Counted from the stretch's first letter, positions 51,223-61,229 are shown. The stretch is DNA of 64,000 nt from Sphingopyxis macrogoltabida (GCA_003241685.1 QFPJ01000013.1:51547-115546); one strand, 5' to 3'. Numbers and translations are program-made. Notes: a model not told the origin generated them from the sequence alone.

Positions 51223-52861
51223 CGGCGGCCTCCCCGTTTTGCGGCTCCGCCGCGGCCCCGGCTTCAGGCGCAACCGCTTCGGGTTCGTCGTCGAACCAGT
51301 GCGCGCGCGCCGCCATGATGATCTCGTTGCCCTGTTCTTCCGACAGGCCATATTCGCCCAGCACGCCGCCCTTGTCCTCTGCGCGCTCGGCGCGGTCGCC
51401 GCGCGGCGGACCCCGGCGGTTGTCGGTGCGCTTCTTGGCGATCAGTTCGTCGGTCGCCAGATCGGCGAGGTCGTCGAGCGTCTTGATCCCCGCCTTGCCC
51501 AGCACGACCAGCATCGCTTCGGTCAGATGCGGAATATCGGCCAGCGCATCCTCGACGCCCAGTTCGCGGCGCTCGGCGCGGGCGGCCTCTTCGCGCCGCT
51601 CCAGCGCTTCGGTCGCGCGGCTCTGCAGTTCTTCGGCCAGTTCGTCGTCGAAGCCCTCGATGCTCGCCAGTTCGTCGAGCGGCACATAGGCGACTTCTTC
51701 CAGCTCGCCGAAGCCTTCGGCGACGAGAAGCTGCGCCAGCGTTTCGTCGACGTCCAGTTCCTCCTGGAACATGGTCGACCGTTCGATGAACTCGCGCTGA
51801 CGCTTTTCGCTCGCGTCGGCCTCGGTCATGATGTCGATCTGCTTCGCGGTCAGCTGGCTGGCGAGGCGGACGTTCTGACCGCGACGGCCGATGGCGAGGC
51901 TGAGCTGATCGTCGGGCACGACGACTTCGATGCGGCCGTCATCCTCGTCGATGACGACGCGCTGCACCGTCGCGGGCTGAAGCGCGTTGACCACGAAGGT
52001 CGCGGTGTCTTCGGACCAGGGGATGATGTCGATCTTTTCGCCCTGCATTTCCTGGACGACCGCCTGCACGCGGCTGCCCTTCATGCCGACGCAGGCGCCG
52101 ACGGGGTCGATGCTGCCGTCATAGCTGATGACGCCGATCTTGGCGCGGCTGCCCGGATCGCGCGCAGCGGCCTTGATCTCGATGATGCCGTCGTAGATTT
52201 CGGGGACTTCCTGCGCGAACAGCTTCTTCATGAAGTCGGGGTGCGCGCGGCTGAGGAAAATCTGCGGCCCGCGATTTTCGCGGCGCACCGACAGGATGAT
52301 GGCGCGGACGCGGTCGCCGACGCGCATCAGTTCGCGCGGGATCTGCTGATCGCGGCGGATCACGCCTTCGGCGCGGCCCAGGTTGACGACGATATGGCCG
52401 AATTCGACCGACTTGACGACGCCGGTGATGATTTCGCCGCCGCGGTCCTTGAACTCTTCGAACTGGCGTTCGCGGTCGGCTTCGCGGACCTTCTGGAAAA
52501 TCACCTGCTTCGCCGACTGCGCGTCGATGCGGCCCAGGTCGACGCCGGGCAGCGGGTCGACGATGAAATCGCCGATCTTGGCATCCTTCTGCAGCTTCTG
52601 GCCGGCCGTCAGGTCGACCTGCTTGAAATAATCCTCGACCGTTTCGACCACTTCGACGACGCGCCACAGGCGCAGGTCGCCGGTCTGCGCATCCAGCTTG
52701 GCGCGAATGTCGTTTTCGGCGCCATAGCGGGCGCGGGCGGCGCGCTGAATCGCTTCCTCGATGGCCTCGATGACGATGCCCTTGTCGATCATCTTCTCGC
52801 TGGCGACGCTGTTGGCGATCGCGAGCAGTTCGGCCTTGTTGGCGGAAATGGCAGTGGCCAT
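51203..52861 (-). CDS. nusA: Transcription termination/antitermination factor NusA
   Basis: 552 aa. N-terminal RNAP-binding domain (NKAELLAIANSVASEKMIDK), S1 domain (GGEIITGVVKSVEFGHIVVN), KH domains (DPVGACVGMKGSRVQAVVQE; DDQLSLAIGRRGQNVRLASQ) and C-terminal acidic helix-hairpin repeats (AQLLVAEGFGELEEVAYVPL; LADIPHLTEAMLVVLGKAGI). The start overlaps the rimP stop by one base (ATGA), so they are coupled. Confidence 0.97.
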   Translation of the reverse strand: MATAISANKAELLAIANSVASEKMIDKGIVIEAIEEAIQRAARARYGAENDIRAKLDAQTGDLRLWRVVEVVETVEDYFKQVDLTAGQKLQKDAKIGDFIVDPLPGVDLGRIDAQSAKQVIFQKVREADRERQFEEFKDRGGEIITGVVKSVEFGHIVVNLGRAEGVIRRDQQIPRELMRVGDRVRAIILSVRRENRGPQIFLSRAHPDFMKKLFAQEVPEIYDGIIEIKAAARDPGSRAKIGVISYDGSIDPVGACVGMKGSRVQAVVQEMQGEKIDIIPWSEDTATFVVNALQPATVQRVVIDEDDGRIEVVVPDDQLSLAIGRRGQNVRLASQLTAKQIDIMTEADASEKRQREFIERSTMFQEELDVDETLAQLLVAEGFGELEEVAYVPLDELASIEGFDDELAEELQSRATEALERREEAARAERRELGVEDALADIPHLTEAMLVVLGKAGIKTLDDLADLATDELIAKKRTDNRRGPPRGDRAERAEDKGGVLGEYGLSEEQGNEIIMAARAHWFDDEPEAVAPEAGAAAEPQNGEAADADPAQ

Positions 52862-53439
52862 CAGTCCTGTCCTTCTTCTTCCATTTCGTCGGCACCCTCC
52901 ATCGAGAGCGGGACGGTTGCGGCAATCAATTTGTCGGTGAGGACCAGCTTGGCCGTATCGATCGCGTCGAACGGCAGCTTATGCTCCACCTCTTCCTTGT
53001 CCAAAATCGTCACGACATCGCCGTCGATGCCGACCAGCGTGCCGTTGAAACGCTGGCGCCCGTCCAGCTTTTCCTTCAGCGCGACCTTCGCCTCATGCCC
53101 CGCCCAGTCGGCGAAGTCGGCGGGGCGGGTCAACGGCCGGTCGATGCCGGGCGACGACACTTCCAGCCGGTAGGCGCTGTCGATCGGGTCCTCGCCCGCT
53201 TCCTCCAGCGCGTCGAGCCGGTCCGAAATGCGGCGCGACAGGTCGGCGCAATCGTCGATCGTCAGCTGGCGCGTGTCGGGCCGTTCGGCCATCACCTGCA
53301 GCGTCGGGTCGCTTTCGCCGCCGAAAAAGGCGACGCGGACCAGCGCCAGGCCCATGGCCTCGGCTTCGGGCGCGATGATCGCGTTGAGGGCGTCGAAATC
53401 GACCAAATCAAATTCCTGTTCGGCAGACCGGAAAACCAT
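52861..53439 (-). CDS. rimP: Ribosome maturation factor RimP
   Basis: 192 aa. The conserved block EDPIDSAYRLEVSSPGIDRP followed by LTRPADFADWAGHEAKVAL identifies RimP, with the N-terminal alpha/beta domain (ALNAIIAPEAEAMGLALVRV) and an acidic tail. Needed for 30S assembly. First gene of the operon; 118 bp separate it from trhO upstream. Confidence 0.95.
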   Translation of the reverse strand: MVFRSAEQEFDLVDFDALNAIIAPEAEAMGLALVRVAFFGGESDPTLQVMAERPDTRQLTIDDCADLSRRISDRLDALEEAGEDPIDSAYRLEVSSPGIDRPLTRPADFADWAGHEAKVALKEKLDGRQRFNGTLVGIDGDVVTILDKEEVEHKLPFDAIDTAKLVLTDKLIAATVPLSMEGADEMEEEGQD

Positions 53440-53557
53440 GCGGGTGTGGCCGCCGCGGCCCGCGGCCCCGACGTCCTATCTGGCTATCCATGTCTAGGAG
53501 TGAGCGTGCATATAAGCGCCTTCCCCGGAGTCGGCAAGGGAAGAATCGGGGTTGGCG

Positions 53558-54292
53558 TCAACCCTCGCCGCTCTCGCCGACCTCGACCAGCCCGTGGCCG
53601 ACGCTGACCCGTTCGTCGAAGACGAAACAGCTGCCGTGCCAGCGGCTGTCCGCCTCTGGCACCTGTTCCAGATAGGCCAGGATGCCGCCCTTCAGATGGA
53701 CGACGTCGGCGACGCCTTCGCTACGCAGAAAGGCGGTCGATTTTTCGCAGCGGATGCCGCCGGTGCAGAACATCGCGATGCGCTTGCCCGCAAAGCGGCC
53801 GGCATGGGCGCGCCACCAGTCCGGGAAATCGCCGAAGCTGGCGGTTTCGGGGTTGAGCGCGCCGTCGAAGCTGCCGTAACCGACCTCGAAATCGTTGCGC
53901 GTGTCGATCAGCACCGTGTCGGGATCGTCGACCAGCGCGTTCCAGTCGGCCGGGTCGACATGGGGCGCGGCGTCGCGGGCGGCGTCCAGCCCCGGCACCT
54001 TCATGGTGACGATTTCCTTTTTCAGCCGCACCTTCATCCGCCGGAACGGCATCGCGGCGGCGGTCGAATATTTGACGTCCAGATCGGCGCAGCCGGGCAG
54101 GGCGCGGATATGGGCGATCGCCGCCGCGATACCGTCGGCGCTGCCCGCGATCGTGCCGTTGATCCCCTCGCCGGCGAGCAGCAGCGTGCCGCGAATCCCC
54201 TGCGCTTCGCACAGGGCCAGCAGCGGCGGGCGCAGCGCGGCGGGATCGGCGAACGGCGCGAAACGATAAAGGGCGGCGACGGTCAGGGTCAT
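53558..54292 (-). CDS. trhO: Oxygen-dependent tRNA uridine(34) hydroxylase (rhodanese family), short form
   Basis: 244 aa. UPF0176/TrhO layout: ferredoxin-like N-terminal domain (ALCEAQGIRGTLLLAGEGIN, GTIAGSADGIAAAIAHIRAL), then a rhodanese domain with LIDTRNDFEVGYGSFDGALN and active-site loop IAMFCTGGIRCEKSTAFLRS (Cys). It ends at CFVFDERVSVGHGLVEVGES, just where longer homologues go on into a Cys-pair region, so the C-terminal extension is missing. Modifies wobble U34 to 5-hydroxyuridine. Confidence 0.88.
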   Translation of the reverse strand: MTLTVAALYRFAPFADPAALRPPLLALCEAQGIRGTLLLAGEGINGTIAGSADGIAAAIAHIRALPGCADLDVKYSTAAAMPFRRMKVRLKKEIVTMKVPGLDAARDAAPHVDPADWNALVDDPDTVLIDTRNDFEVGYGSFDGALNPETASFGDFPDWWRAHAGRFAGKRIAMFCTGGIRCEKSTAFLRSEGVADVVHLKGGILAYLEQVPEADSRWHGSCFVFDERVSVGHGLVEVGESGEG

Positions 54293-54332
54293 GGCCGCGC
54301 CCCTTTAGGCGCGATTGCGGCGGCGCGAAAGA

Positions 54333-56345
54333 TCAGCGGAACGGGTCGTGCCGCGCCGTCGCATAATGCGCCATCGCCATCGTCGTCCATTGGGCGTTGA
54401 CGCGGATGCAACTGGGAAAGACGCTGGCGTCGGTGACCATCACATTGGTCGTGCCGTGGACGCGGCAGTCGGGATCGACGATGCCGTGGGCGGGGTTTTC
54501 GTTGATCGCATTGCCGCCGTGCGGGTGGCTGCTCGACAGGGTGATGTCGTCCTGTTCGCGGATTTCGCGCAGGAAGAAATCGTCGATGTCCATGTCCGGC
54601 GTCACCTTGTTGCCGCTCGATACCGCCGGATAGCATTCGATCGCGCCGGCCGCGAAATGGACGCGGGTCAGCGTCGCCATCGCGTCGCGCAGCACCGGCA
54701 GATCGTCGGTCGCATCCAGCCGGAACGCCAGCTTGCCGTCGCTGATTCGCCCGCGCCGGTCGGCGGGGAACAATATGCCCGCGGAGTGGACGCGGCCGAA
54801 ATGGCGCATCCGCTGCGCATGGTCGCCGAACCAGCCGGGCATCAGCGAGGCCATCGACATCGGCGGCTGGAAATGGCTTTCCAGCAGATAGGCGCCGCAG
54901 TCGACATAGCTGGTCATCTGATCCTCGTCCCACGCCCGGCCGCCGGCGCCGTCGGGCATCAGCGCCGCCACGGGCGAGGCGACGTTGAGCGACACCTGAT
55001 GCCCGGTGCCGTCGATGTCGCTGCGGTCGAGCAGCTTGGACGAGGCGATGGTGCCCGCCGCGACGACGACGCCGACGCGCGTGCGCACCAGCCGCTGCGT
55101 ACCGTCCGGCAGCGTCAGCCGCACCGCCTCCGCCTCGCGCCGGCCGTCGATCGCGGTCTGCCACAGGATGCGGTCGACCTTGGTATCGGGCAGGATGCGC
55201 GCGCCATGGATGCGGCACGCGTCGGGCAGATAGGTCTGCGCCATCCCCATGCGCCGGCCATAGGGACAGCCCGAATTGCAATAGCCGCAATAGGCACAGG
55301 CTTCGGGCGTCTGCGGCGGGCCGAAATTCTTGGCGAACCAGTCGCTGACCGCGCGCCGGTCGCGGGGGCGGGGCGACGTGGCGGCATAGGCCTGCCACCC
55401 CGCGAGCAGGTGCGATCCGTTGTGGCGCCCGCTGCGCGGCTCGGCGGGCGCGATGCCGAGCCGCGCCTGCACCGCGTCATAGCTGGCGTGAAAGGCGGCG
55501 GCGTCGACCGGCGCGCCGATGCTCGCCCATTTGGCCAGCACGTCCTGGGCATCGGGGTGGGTGCGCCCGGGGTCGTTGACGCGCAGGCAGATGCCGTTGT
55601 TGATCGTCGACGACCCGCCGACGCAGCGGCCCTGAAACACCACGAAATCGCGGTTCGTCGACGTCTGCAGCGCGCCATGCTTGTAAAGATGCGCGACCAT
55701 GTCGAGCTCGTGGTGCGTGATCGCGGGCGAGGGATAGAAAGGTCCGGCCTCGACGATCAGCACCTTATAGCCCTGGGCCGCGACATTGAAGGCGGCGACC
55801 GCGCCGCCCGCGCCCGACCCGACCACGACGACATCATATTCGGCGGCCAGCGTATCGGCGGTCAGCACATGCGCCGGATCGATCTCGCGCCCGTCGACGC
55901 GGGTGACCGCCAGGTCGCCGGGGCCGCGCTGGCGGAATTTGGGCAGGGTGAAGCCGATCTGGCCGTGCACGGGATTGGCGGCGTTCGCGTCCTGATCGCC
56001 GGGTTCCAGCCCCGGCTGCCAATGACCGTAATAACAGGCATAGACGATGCCGCGCAGCCGCGCCATGTCTTGGAACAGATCGATCCGGCTGTTCTTCAGC
56101 CGCCGTTCGATCCGCTGGACGCGCGTCGCGACGCTCACCTCGGCGAACATCGGGCCGAGCACGATTTCGGTCGCGGTCAGCGACAGGCGGATTTCCTTCA
56201 GCTTGGTGCCGCCGACCTTTGCGAACAGGTCGACGATATTGGCCACGACCTGATCGGGCGTGATCGCCATCGGCGCCCCGTCGAACAGCGCCTCGGTCAA
56301 CGCCTTCAGAAATTTAAGCTGCCCGAAATTGAACGGTGCCGCCAT
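54333..56345 (-). CDS. GMC-family FAD oxidoreductase (long-chain alcohol oxidase-like)
   Basis: 670 aa. The ATG at 56345 is preferred since GAGGGG is 8 nt upstream; 56351 would be too close. A helical N-terminal region (~residues 1-170) precedes the FAD-binding fold YDVVVVGSGAGGAVAAFNVA, then FQGRCVGGSSTINNGICLRV, and C-terminal GMC signature ITLSSSHPHGGNAINENPAH with DASVFPSCIRVNAQWTTMAM. A Cys cluster, EACAYCGYCNSGCPYGRRMG, sits mid-protein, seen in fatty-alcohol oxidase and related GMC enzymes. Substrate unknown; likely an alcohol in lipid metabolism. Confidence 0.87.
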   Translation of the reverse strand: MAAPFNFGQLKFLKALTEALFDGAPMAITPDQVVANIVDLFAKVGGTKLKEIRLSLTATEIVLGPMFAEVSVATRVQRIERRLKNSRIDLFQDMARLRGIVYACYYGHWQPGLEPGDQDANAANPVHGQIGFTLPKFRQRGPGDLAVTRVDGREIDPAHVLTADTLAAEYDVVVVGSGAGGAVAAFNVAAQGYKVLIVEAGPFYPSPAITHHELDMVAHLYKHGALQTSTNRDFVVFQGRCVGGSSTINNGICLRVNDPGRTHPDAQDVLAKWASIGAPVDAAAFHASYDAVQARLGIAPAEPRSGRHNGSHLLAGWQAYAATSPRPRDRRAVSDWFAKNFGPPQTPEACAYCGYCNSGCPYGRRMGMAQTYLPDACRIHGARILPDTKVDRILWQTAIDGRREAEAVRLTLPDGTQRLVRTRVGVVVAAGTIASSKLLDRSDIDGTGHQVSLNVASPVAALMPDGAGGRAWDEDQMTSYVDCGAYLLESHFQPPMSMASLMPGWFGDHAQRMRHFGRVHSAGILFPADRRGRISDGKLAFRLDATDDLPVLRDAMATLTRVHFAAGAIECYPAVSSGNKVTPDMDIDDFFLREIREQDDITLSSSHPHGGNAINENPAHGIVDPDCRVHGTTNVMVTDASVFPSCIRVNAQWTTMAMAHYATARHDPFR

Positions 56346-56446
56346 CGCCATGCCCCCTCGATGCTGACTGTCGGGTGGCTCATAGCAGATCGAGGCGGGC
56401 CGTATTGTATCGAAGCGGCGAGCGTGGAAATCCCAGCATCACCGCG

Positions 56447-57295
56447 TCAGATACAGGGGCCATATTGCTTCTGATTGTTGAAGCCATAATACCAGTAGCG
56501 GGTTCCCAGACCGCCGCCGCTGCGGCTGCAGGATTCGGTCCCCGACCGGCCTTGATCGCGGTTCCGGCTTCGCCGGTCGCTGCTCGGCTGATACATGCTG
56601 GCGCCGCTCTGCGAGGACGGCCGGTTCGCGGCCGGCGGAGAGGATGGGCGCGCCGCCGCCGCCGCGCGCTTTTCGCGGTTCTGCTGCCGCACCGCATAGG
56701 CGTTGGCGTTGGAACAGGCATAGCTCTGCCCCTTCGCACAGGCCTGTTTCGCCAGATCGATGGCGAGCGGATAATTGCCGCGCTCGCCCTCGTCATAGGC
56801 GGCGGCCCCGCAGTCGGCCGGTTTGCCGACGGCGCACAGCTTGCGATAGAGGGTCGCCCGGTCCGCCGCGCCATAGGTGTTCGGTGTCTTGGAGACGGTA
56901 TAGGCGAGCCCGCAACTCAGCGCGTCATTGCCCAGGCAGCCGCGCTTCGCATAGCGCGCGACGATTGCGATATCCTTTTTCGGATAGCCCGGCTTGCTGA
57001 GCCAGACTCGCCCGGCATAGAGGCCGCACTCGCTGGCGCTGCCAAGGTCGCACAGGCGCAGCCGCAACGCGGCCGCCTTGGCCGGGTCTGCGGCAACGCC
57101 GCGCCCGAATTGATAGCGCAAAGAAGCCTCGTCGCAGCTCGCGCTCTGGTCTGCGGCACATTCGCTTTCCAGCGTTTCGATGCTCAGCGACCGTTTCGCC
57201 GTGCGGTCGGTCGGTTCGGCTGCGATTGCCATTGCCATTGCCATGGAAAGGCTTGCCGCGATCAGCAGCGGCAGCGCGTGGATGAGTCGAATCAC
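56447..57295 (-). CDS. Exported Cys-rich Sel1/TPR-like repeat protein
   Basis: 282 aa from the GTG at 57295, chosen for the strong GAGGAGGGG upstream. Signal peptide (IRLIHALPLLIAASLSMAMA, ending IAAEP). The mature part has Sel1-like helical repeats with regularly spaced cysteines (CAADQSASCDEASLRYQFGR, CDLGSASECGLYAGRVWLSK, CLGNDALSCGLAYTVSKT, CAKGQSYACSNANAYAV), then a Ser/Arg/Gln-rich tail and a Tyr/Gly-rich end (GTRYWYYGFNNQKQYGPC). Periplasmic, probably protein-protein interaction; no specific function. Confidence 0.75.
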   Translation of the reverse strand: MIRLIHALPLLIAASLSMAMAMAIAAEPTDRTAKRSLSIETLESECAADQSASCDEASLRYQFGRGVAADPAKAAALRLRLCDLGSASECGLYAGRVWLSKPGYPKKDIAIVARYAKRGCLGNDALSCGLAYTVSKTPNTYGAADRATLYRKLCAVGKPADCGAAAYDEGERGNYPLAIDLAKQACAKGQSYACSNANAYAVRQQNREKRAAAAARPSSPPAANRPSSQSGASMYQPSSDRRSRNRDQGRSGTESCSRSGGGLGTRYWYYGFNNQKQYGPCI

Positions 57296-57363
57296 GTTTA
57301 CCCCTCCTCGACCCATGCCCAGCATAGGGGAGGAGAGGTTCAGTTCAACCCTCGTGCCGGCCG

Positions 57364-59475
57364 TTACGCCGCCGCCTTCTTCGCCAGCCGATATTTGTGC
57401 AGCAGCGGTTCGGTGTAGCCCGACGGCTGCACGACGCCCTCGAAGATCAGCGCGCGCGCCGCCTGCCAGGCGATGCCGTCCGGCGTCAGCTTTTCGTACA
57501 GCGGGTCGCCGGCATTCTGGGCGTCCACCTTGGCCGCCATGCGCGCCAGCGCGGCATCGACCTGCGCTTCGGTGCACACGCCCTGAAGCAGCCAGTTGGC
57601 GAGCGCCTGGCTGGAAATGCGCAGCGTTGCCCGGTCTTCCATCAGGCCGATGTCGTCGATGTCGGGCACCTTGGAACACCCGACGCCCTGATCGATCCAG
57701 CGCACGACATAGCCCAGGATTCCCTGGCAATTATTGTCGAGTTCGCGGGTGATCTCCGCCTCGCTCCAGTTGCGCCCGGTGGCGACGGGAATGGCCAGCA
57801 GCCGGTCCAGCGAGGGCACCGCCTCGCCCGCGATTTCCCGCTGCCGCGCGAACACGTCGACCATGTGATAGTGCAGCGCGTGCAGCGTCGCGGCGGTCGG
57901 CGACGGCACCCAGGCGGTGTTGGCGCCCGATTTCGGATGGCCGATCTTCGCCTCCAGCATCGCTTTCATCAGGTCGGGCATCGCCCACATGCCCTTGCCG
58001 ATCTGTGCCTTGCCGGACAGGCCGCAGGCCAGGCCGATGCGGACGTTGCGATCTTCATAGCTGGCGATCCAGTCGCTCGCCTTCATCTCGCCCTTGGGGA
58101 TCATCGGCCCCGCGCGCATCGAGGTGTGGATTTCGTCGCCGGTGCGGTCGAGGAAGCCGGTGTTGATGAAGACGATGCGACCCTGCACCGCCGCGATACA
58201 GGCTGCCAGATTGGCACTTGTCCGGCGCTCTTCGTCCATCACGCCGACCTTGATCGTGTGACGCGCGAGGCCCAGCATATCCTCCACCGCGTCGAACAGG
58301 CGGTCGGTGAAGCCGCATTCTTCCGGCCCGTGCTGCTTGGGCTTGACGATATAGATGCTGCCCGCGCGGCTGTTCTTCAGCGTGCCGAGTCCCTTTACGT
58401 CGTGCAGCGCACACAGGCTGGTGATGACCGCGTCGCACAGGCCCTCCGGCGCGTCCGATCCATCGGGCAGCCGGATCATCGGCGTCGTCATCAGATGGCC
58501 GACGTTGCGGACGAACATCACGCTGCGGCCGTGCAGCGTGAAGGCGTCGCCCGACGGCGCCGTCCAGTCGCGGTCGGCCGCCATCGCGCGGGTCACGGTC
58601 CTGCCGCCCTTGTCGAAACTTTCGGTGAGGTCGCCGCGCATCAGGCCCAGCCAGTTGGCATAGCCCAGCGCCTTGTCCTCGCCATCGACCGCCGCGACGC
58701 TGTCTTCCAGGTCGATGATCGTCGTCAGCGCGGACTCCAGCACGACATCGGCGATGCCGGCGGGGTCGGTCTGGCCGATCGCGCTGGCGGGATCGATCAC
58801 CAGTTCGATGTGCAGGCCGTTGTGGCGGAGCAGGATGCCGCCGTCCCTGCTGCCCACCCACTGCGCGGGATCGGCAAGGGTAAGTTGTCCGCCGGTCCAG
58901 TCGGCCCAGCTTCCCGACGCCAGCGGCACTGCGTCGTCGAGGAACGCCTTGGCGCGGGCGATCACCGCCGCGCCGCGCGCCGCATCATAGCCGCCGGGCT
59001 TCGCGGGCGGCGCATCGAGCGCGTCGGTGCCATAGAAGGCATCGTACAGGCTGCCCCAGCGGGCATTGGCGGCGTTGAGCGCGAAGCGCGCGTTGAGCGC
59101 GGGCACGACCAGCTGCGGCCCCGCCATCGTCGCGATTTCGGCATCGACATTCTGGGTGCCGACGCGGAACGGCGCGGGTTCGGGCACCAGATAGCCGATC
59201 TCCGACAGAAAGGCGTGATAGGCCTGCGGGTCGTGCGGCTGGCCGCTTCCCGTGTCGCCCGTGCGTGCCTGATGCCAGGCGTCGATCTGGGCCTGCAGAT
59301 CTTCGCGCTTCGCCAGCAGCGCGGCATTTTCGGGCGCGAAGCGGCCGAGCAGCGCGGCGAAATCGGTCCAGAATTTCGCGGCATCGATGCCGGTGCCGGG
59401 CAGCGCCTTTTCCTCGATGAAGGAAGCGAGACGCGAATCGACGGACAGACCGGCGCGGTCGAGGAAATCAGTCAT
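57364..59475 (-). CDS. glcB: Malate synthase G
   Basis: 703 aa, the length of the monomeric G form; AAAGGG precedes the ATG. Condenses glyoxylate with acetyl-CoA to malate (glyoxylate shunt). Signatures: TTIIDLEDSVAAVDGEDKAL, SIYIVKPKQHGPEECGFTDR, KVGVMDEERRTSANLAACIA, INTGFLDRTGDEIHTSMRAG and RNWSEAEITRELDNNCQGIL. Isocitrate lyase is not nearby. Neighbours do not suggest an operon. Confidence 0.96.
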   Translation of the reverse strand: MTDFLDRAGLSVDSRLASFIEEKALPGTGIDAAKFWTDFAALLGRFAPENAALLAKREDLQAQIDAWHQARTGDTGSGQPHDPQAYHAFLSEIGYLVPEPAPFRVGTQNVDAEIATMAGPQLVVPALNARFALNAANARWGSLYDAFYGTDALDAPPAKPGGYDAARGAAVIARAKAFLDDAVPLASGSWADWTGGQLTLADPAQWVGSRDGGILLRHNGLHIELVIDPASAIGQTDPAGIADVVLESALTTIIDLEDSVAAVDGEDKALGYANWLGLMRGDLTESFDKGGRTVTRAMAADRDWTAPSGDAFTLHGRSVMFVRNVGHLMTTPMIRLPDGSDAPEGLCDAVITSLCALHDVKGLGTLKNSRAGSIYIVKPKQHGPEECGFTDRLFDAVEDMLGLARHTIKVGVMDEERRTSANLAACIAAVQGRIVFINTGFLDRTGDEIHTSMRAGPMIPKGEMKASDWIASYEDRNVRIGLACGLSGKAQIGKGMWAMPDLMKAMLEAKIGHPKSGANTAWVPSPTAATLHALHYHMVDVFARQREIAGEAVPSLDRLLAIPVATGRNWSEAEITRELDNNCQGILGYVVRWIDQGVGCSKVPDIDDIGLMEDRATLRISSQALANWLLQGVCTEAQVDAALARMAAKVDAQNAGDPLYEKLTPDGIAWQAARALIFEGVVQPSGYTEPLLHKYRLAKKAAA

Positions 59476-59583
59476 AAGAACACCCTTTGGTCGGCGCGGC
59501 TGCGCCCATGGACCCGGGGAGGAAAGGGCCGCCGCCCTATGGCCCGGTCGCGCGCGAATGGCAACACCCGGCGGCGGCGTGGG

Positions 59584-61173
59584 TCAAGGCGCGGCGGTGG
59601 GGATCGGGATATGGACGCTGGCGCCCGGCCCCAGCGGCAGGTCGAGCCCGACCCACAGCGCGACCAGCGCGACGCCGCCGATCAGCATCCCGATCGAATA
59701 GGGCAGCATCGTCGCGGCGAGGCTGCCCAGCCCGAAATTCGGTTGCCAGCGCTGGCAGAAAATCAGGATGAGCGGGAAATAGACCATCAGCGGCGTGATG
59801 ATGTTGGTTGCGCCGTCGCCGACGCGATAGGCGGCCGTGGTCATCTCCGCGCTGATCCCCAGCAGCATCAGCATCGGCACCAGCACCGGCGCCAGCAGGG
59901 CCCATTTGGCGCTGGCCGATCCGACGAACAGGTTGAGCAGCGCGGTCAGCAGGACGATCGCCGCCAGCAGCAGCGGGGCGGGCAGGTCCATCGCGCGCAG
60001 CCCGTCGGCGCCATGCACCGCCAGGATCAGGCCCAGGTTGGACCAGGCGAACATCGCGACGAAATGCGCGGCGGCAAAGGCGAGCACCAGATAATAGGCC
60101 ATGTCGCCCATCGATTCGCTCATCATCTTCACCAGATCGCGGTGATTGCCGACGATGCCGGTCGCCCGGCCATAGGCCCAGCCGGCGAGCAGGAAGAGCA
60201 GAAAGAAGCCCGCCACCAGCGACTGGTAAAGCGGGGTGAAGCGGCCCTCCGGCGGGCCGTCCTCGTTGATCAGCGGGGTTCCGGGCCCCAGCGTGAAGAA
60301 CAGCCACAGGCCGACCACGAACAGCATCGCGAGCCCCGCATGGCGCAGCCCCTTGCGCTCGCCGTCGTTCAGCGGCCGGTCGCGCTCGCCCGCGTCGCCC
60401 TCGGCGGCCAGCCCCGCCGGCACATAGGCGCCCAGCCGCGGTTCGATGACCCGGTCGGTGACATACCAGATCACCGGCAGGAACAGGAACAGCATCGCCG
60501 CGATGAAATACCAGTTGCCTGCGATATTGGCGGACCATTCGCCGAACACCGTTTCGACCGCCGCTTCGGTGATGCCGAACAGCAGCGCGTCGAGCTGTCC
60601 GGGCAGCAGGTTGGCCGAAAAGCCGCCCGACACCCCCGCAAAGGACGCCGCGATGCCCGCGACGGGATGGCGCCCCGCGGCGTGATAGATGACCGCCGCC
60701 AGCGGGATCAGCACGACATAGGCGGCATCGGCGGCCAGATTGCCCATCATCGCGACGAAGGCGACCAGCGGCGTCAACATCCGGGGAGAGGCGCCGCGCA
60801 CCGCCGCGCGCATCGCCGTCCCGAACAGGCCGGTCCGTTCCGCCACGCCCGCGCCCAGCATCACCACCAGCACATAGCCGAGCGGGTGGAAATGGGTGAA
60901 GGTCTTGGGCATGTCGACCCACAGCTTCGCGATATTGTCGGGGCTGATCAGGCTGGTCGCGGCGATCAGCTTTTGCCGCCCCGTCTCCGGATCGACCTCG
61001 GTCGGGTGCAGCGCCGACCACCCCGCCGCGGCCGCGACGATCGAAATCAGGATCAGGCCGCCGACCAGCCACAGGAACAGCACGACCGGGTCGGGCAGCC
61101 GGTTTCCGACGCGTTCGATCCATCCCAATATGCCCCTTTGCGGGGGCATTCCGGCCGCGGCGGCGTCGGTCAT
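59584..61173 (-). CDS. AbgT-family transporter
   Basis: 529 aa with about 12 helices; AAAGGGAA precedes the ATG. AbgT landmarks: ERVGNRLPDPVVLFLWLVGG, HFHPLGYVLVVMLGAGVAER, FAGVSGGFSANLLPGQLDAL, ASAKWALLAPVLVPMLMLLG and YRVGDGATNIITPLMVYFPL. Members import p-aminobenzoyl-glutamate (AbgT) or export sulfonamides (MtrF/YdaH). The pabBC fusion is far away in the window, so direction and substrate stay open. Confidence 0.9.
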   Translation of the reverse strand: MTDAAAAGMPPQRGILGWIERVGNRLPDPVVLFLWLVGGLILISIVAAAAGWSALHPTEVDPETGRQKLIAATSLISPDNIAKLWVDMPKTFTHFHPLGYVLVVMLGAGVAERTGLFGTAMRAAVRGASPRMLTPLVAFVAMMGNLAADAAYVVLIPLAAVIYHAAGRHPVAGIAASFAGVSGGFSANLLPGQLDALLFGITEAAVETVFGEWSANIAGNWYFIAAMLFLFLPVIWYVTDRVIEPRLGAYVPAGLAAEGDAGERDRPLNDGERKGLRHAGLAMLFVVGLWLFFTLGPGTPLINEDGPPEGRFTPLYQSLVAGFFLLFLLAGWAYGRATGIVGNHRDLVKMMSESMGDMAYYLVLAFAAAHFVAMFAWSNLGLILAVHGADGLRAMDLPAPLLLAAIVLLTALLNLFVGSASAKWALLAPVLVPMLMLLGISAEMTTAAYRVGDGATNIITPLMVYFPLILIFCQRWQPNFGLGSLAATMLPYSIGMLIGGVALVALWVGLDLPLGPGASVHIPIPTAAP

Positions 61174-61229
61174 CGATATTCCCTTTTTGATCGTCTTGTC
61201 GTTCGCGTTCGCCCGACTATAGCCAGCCC

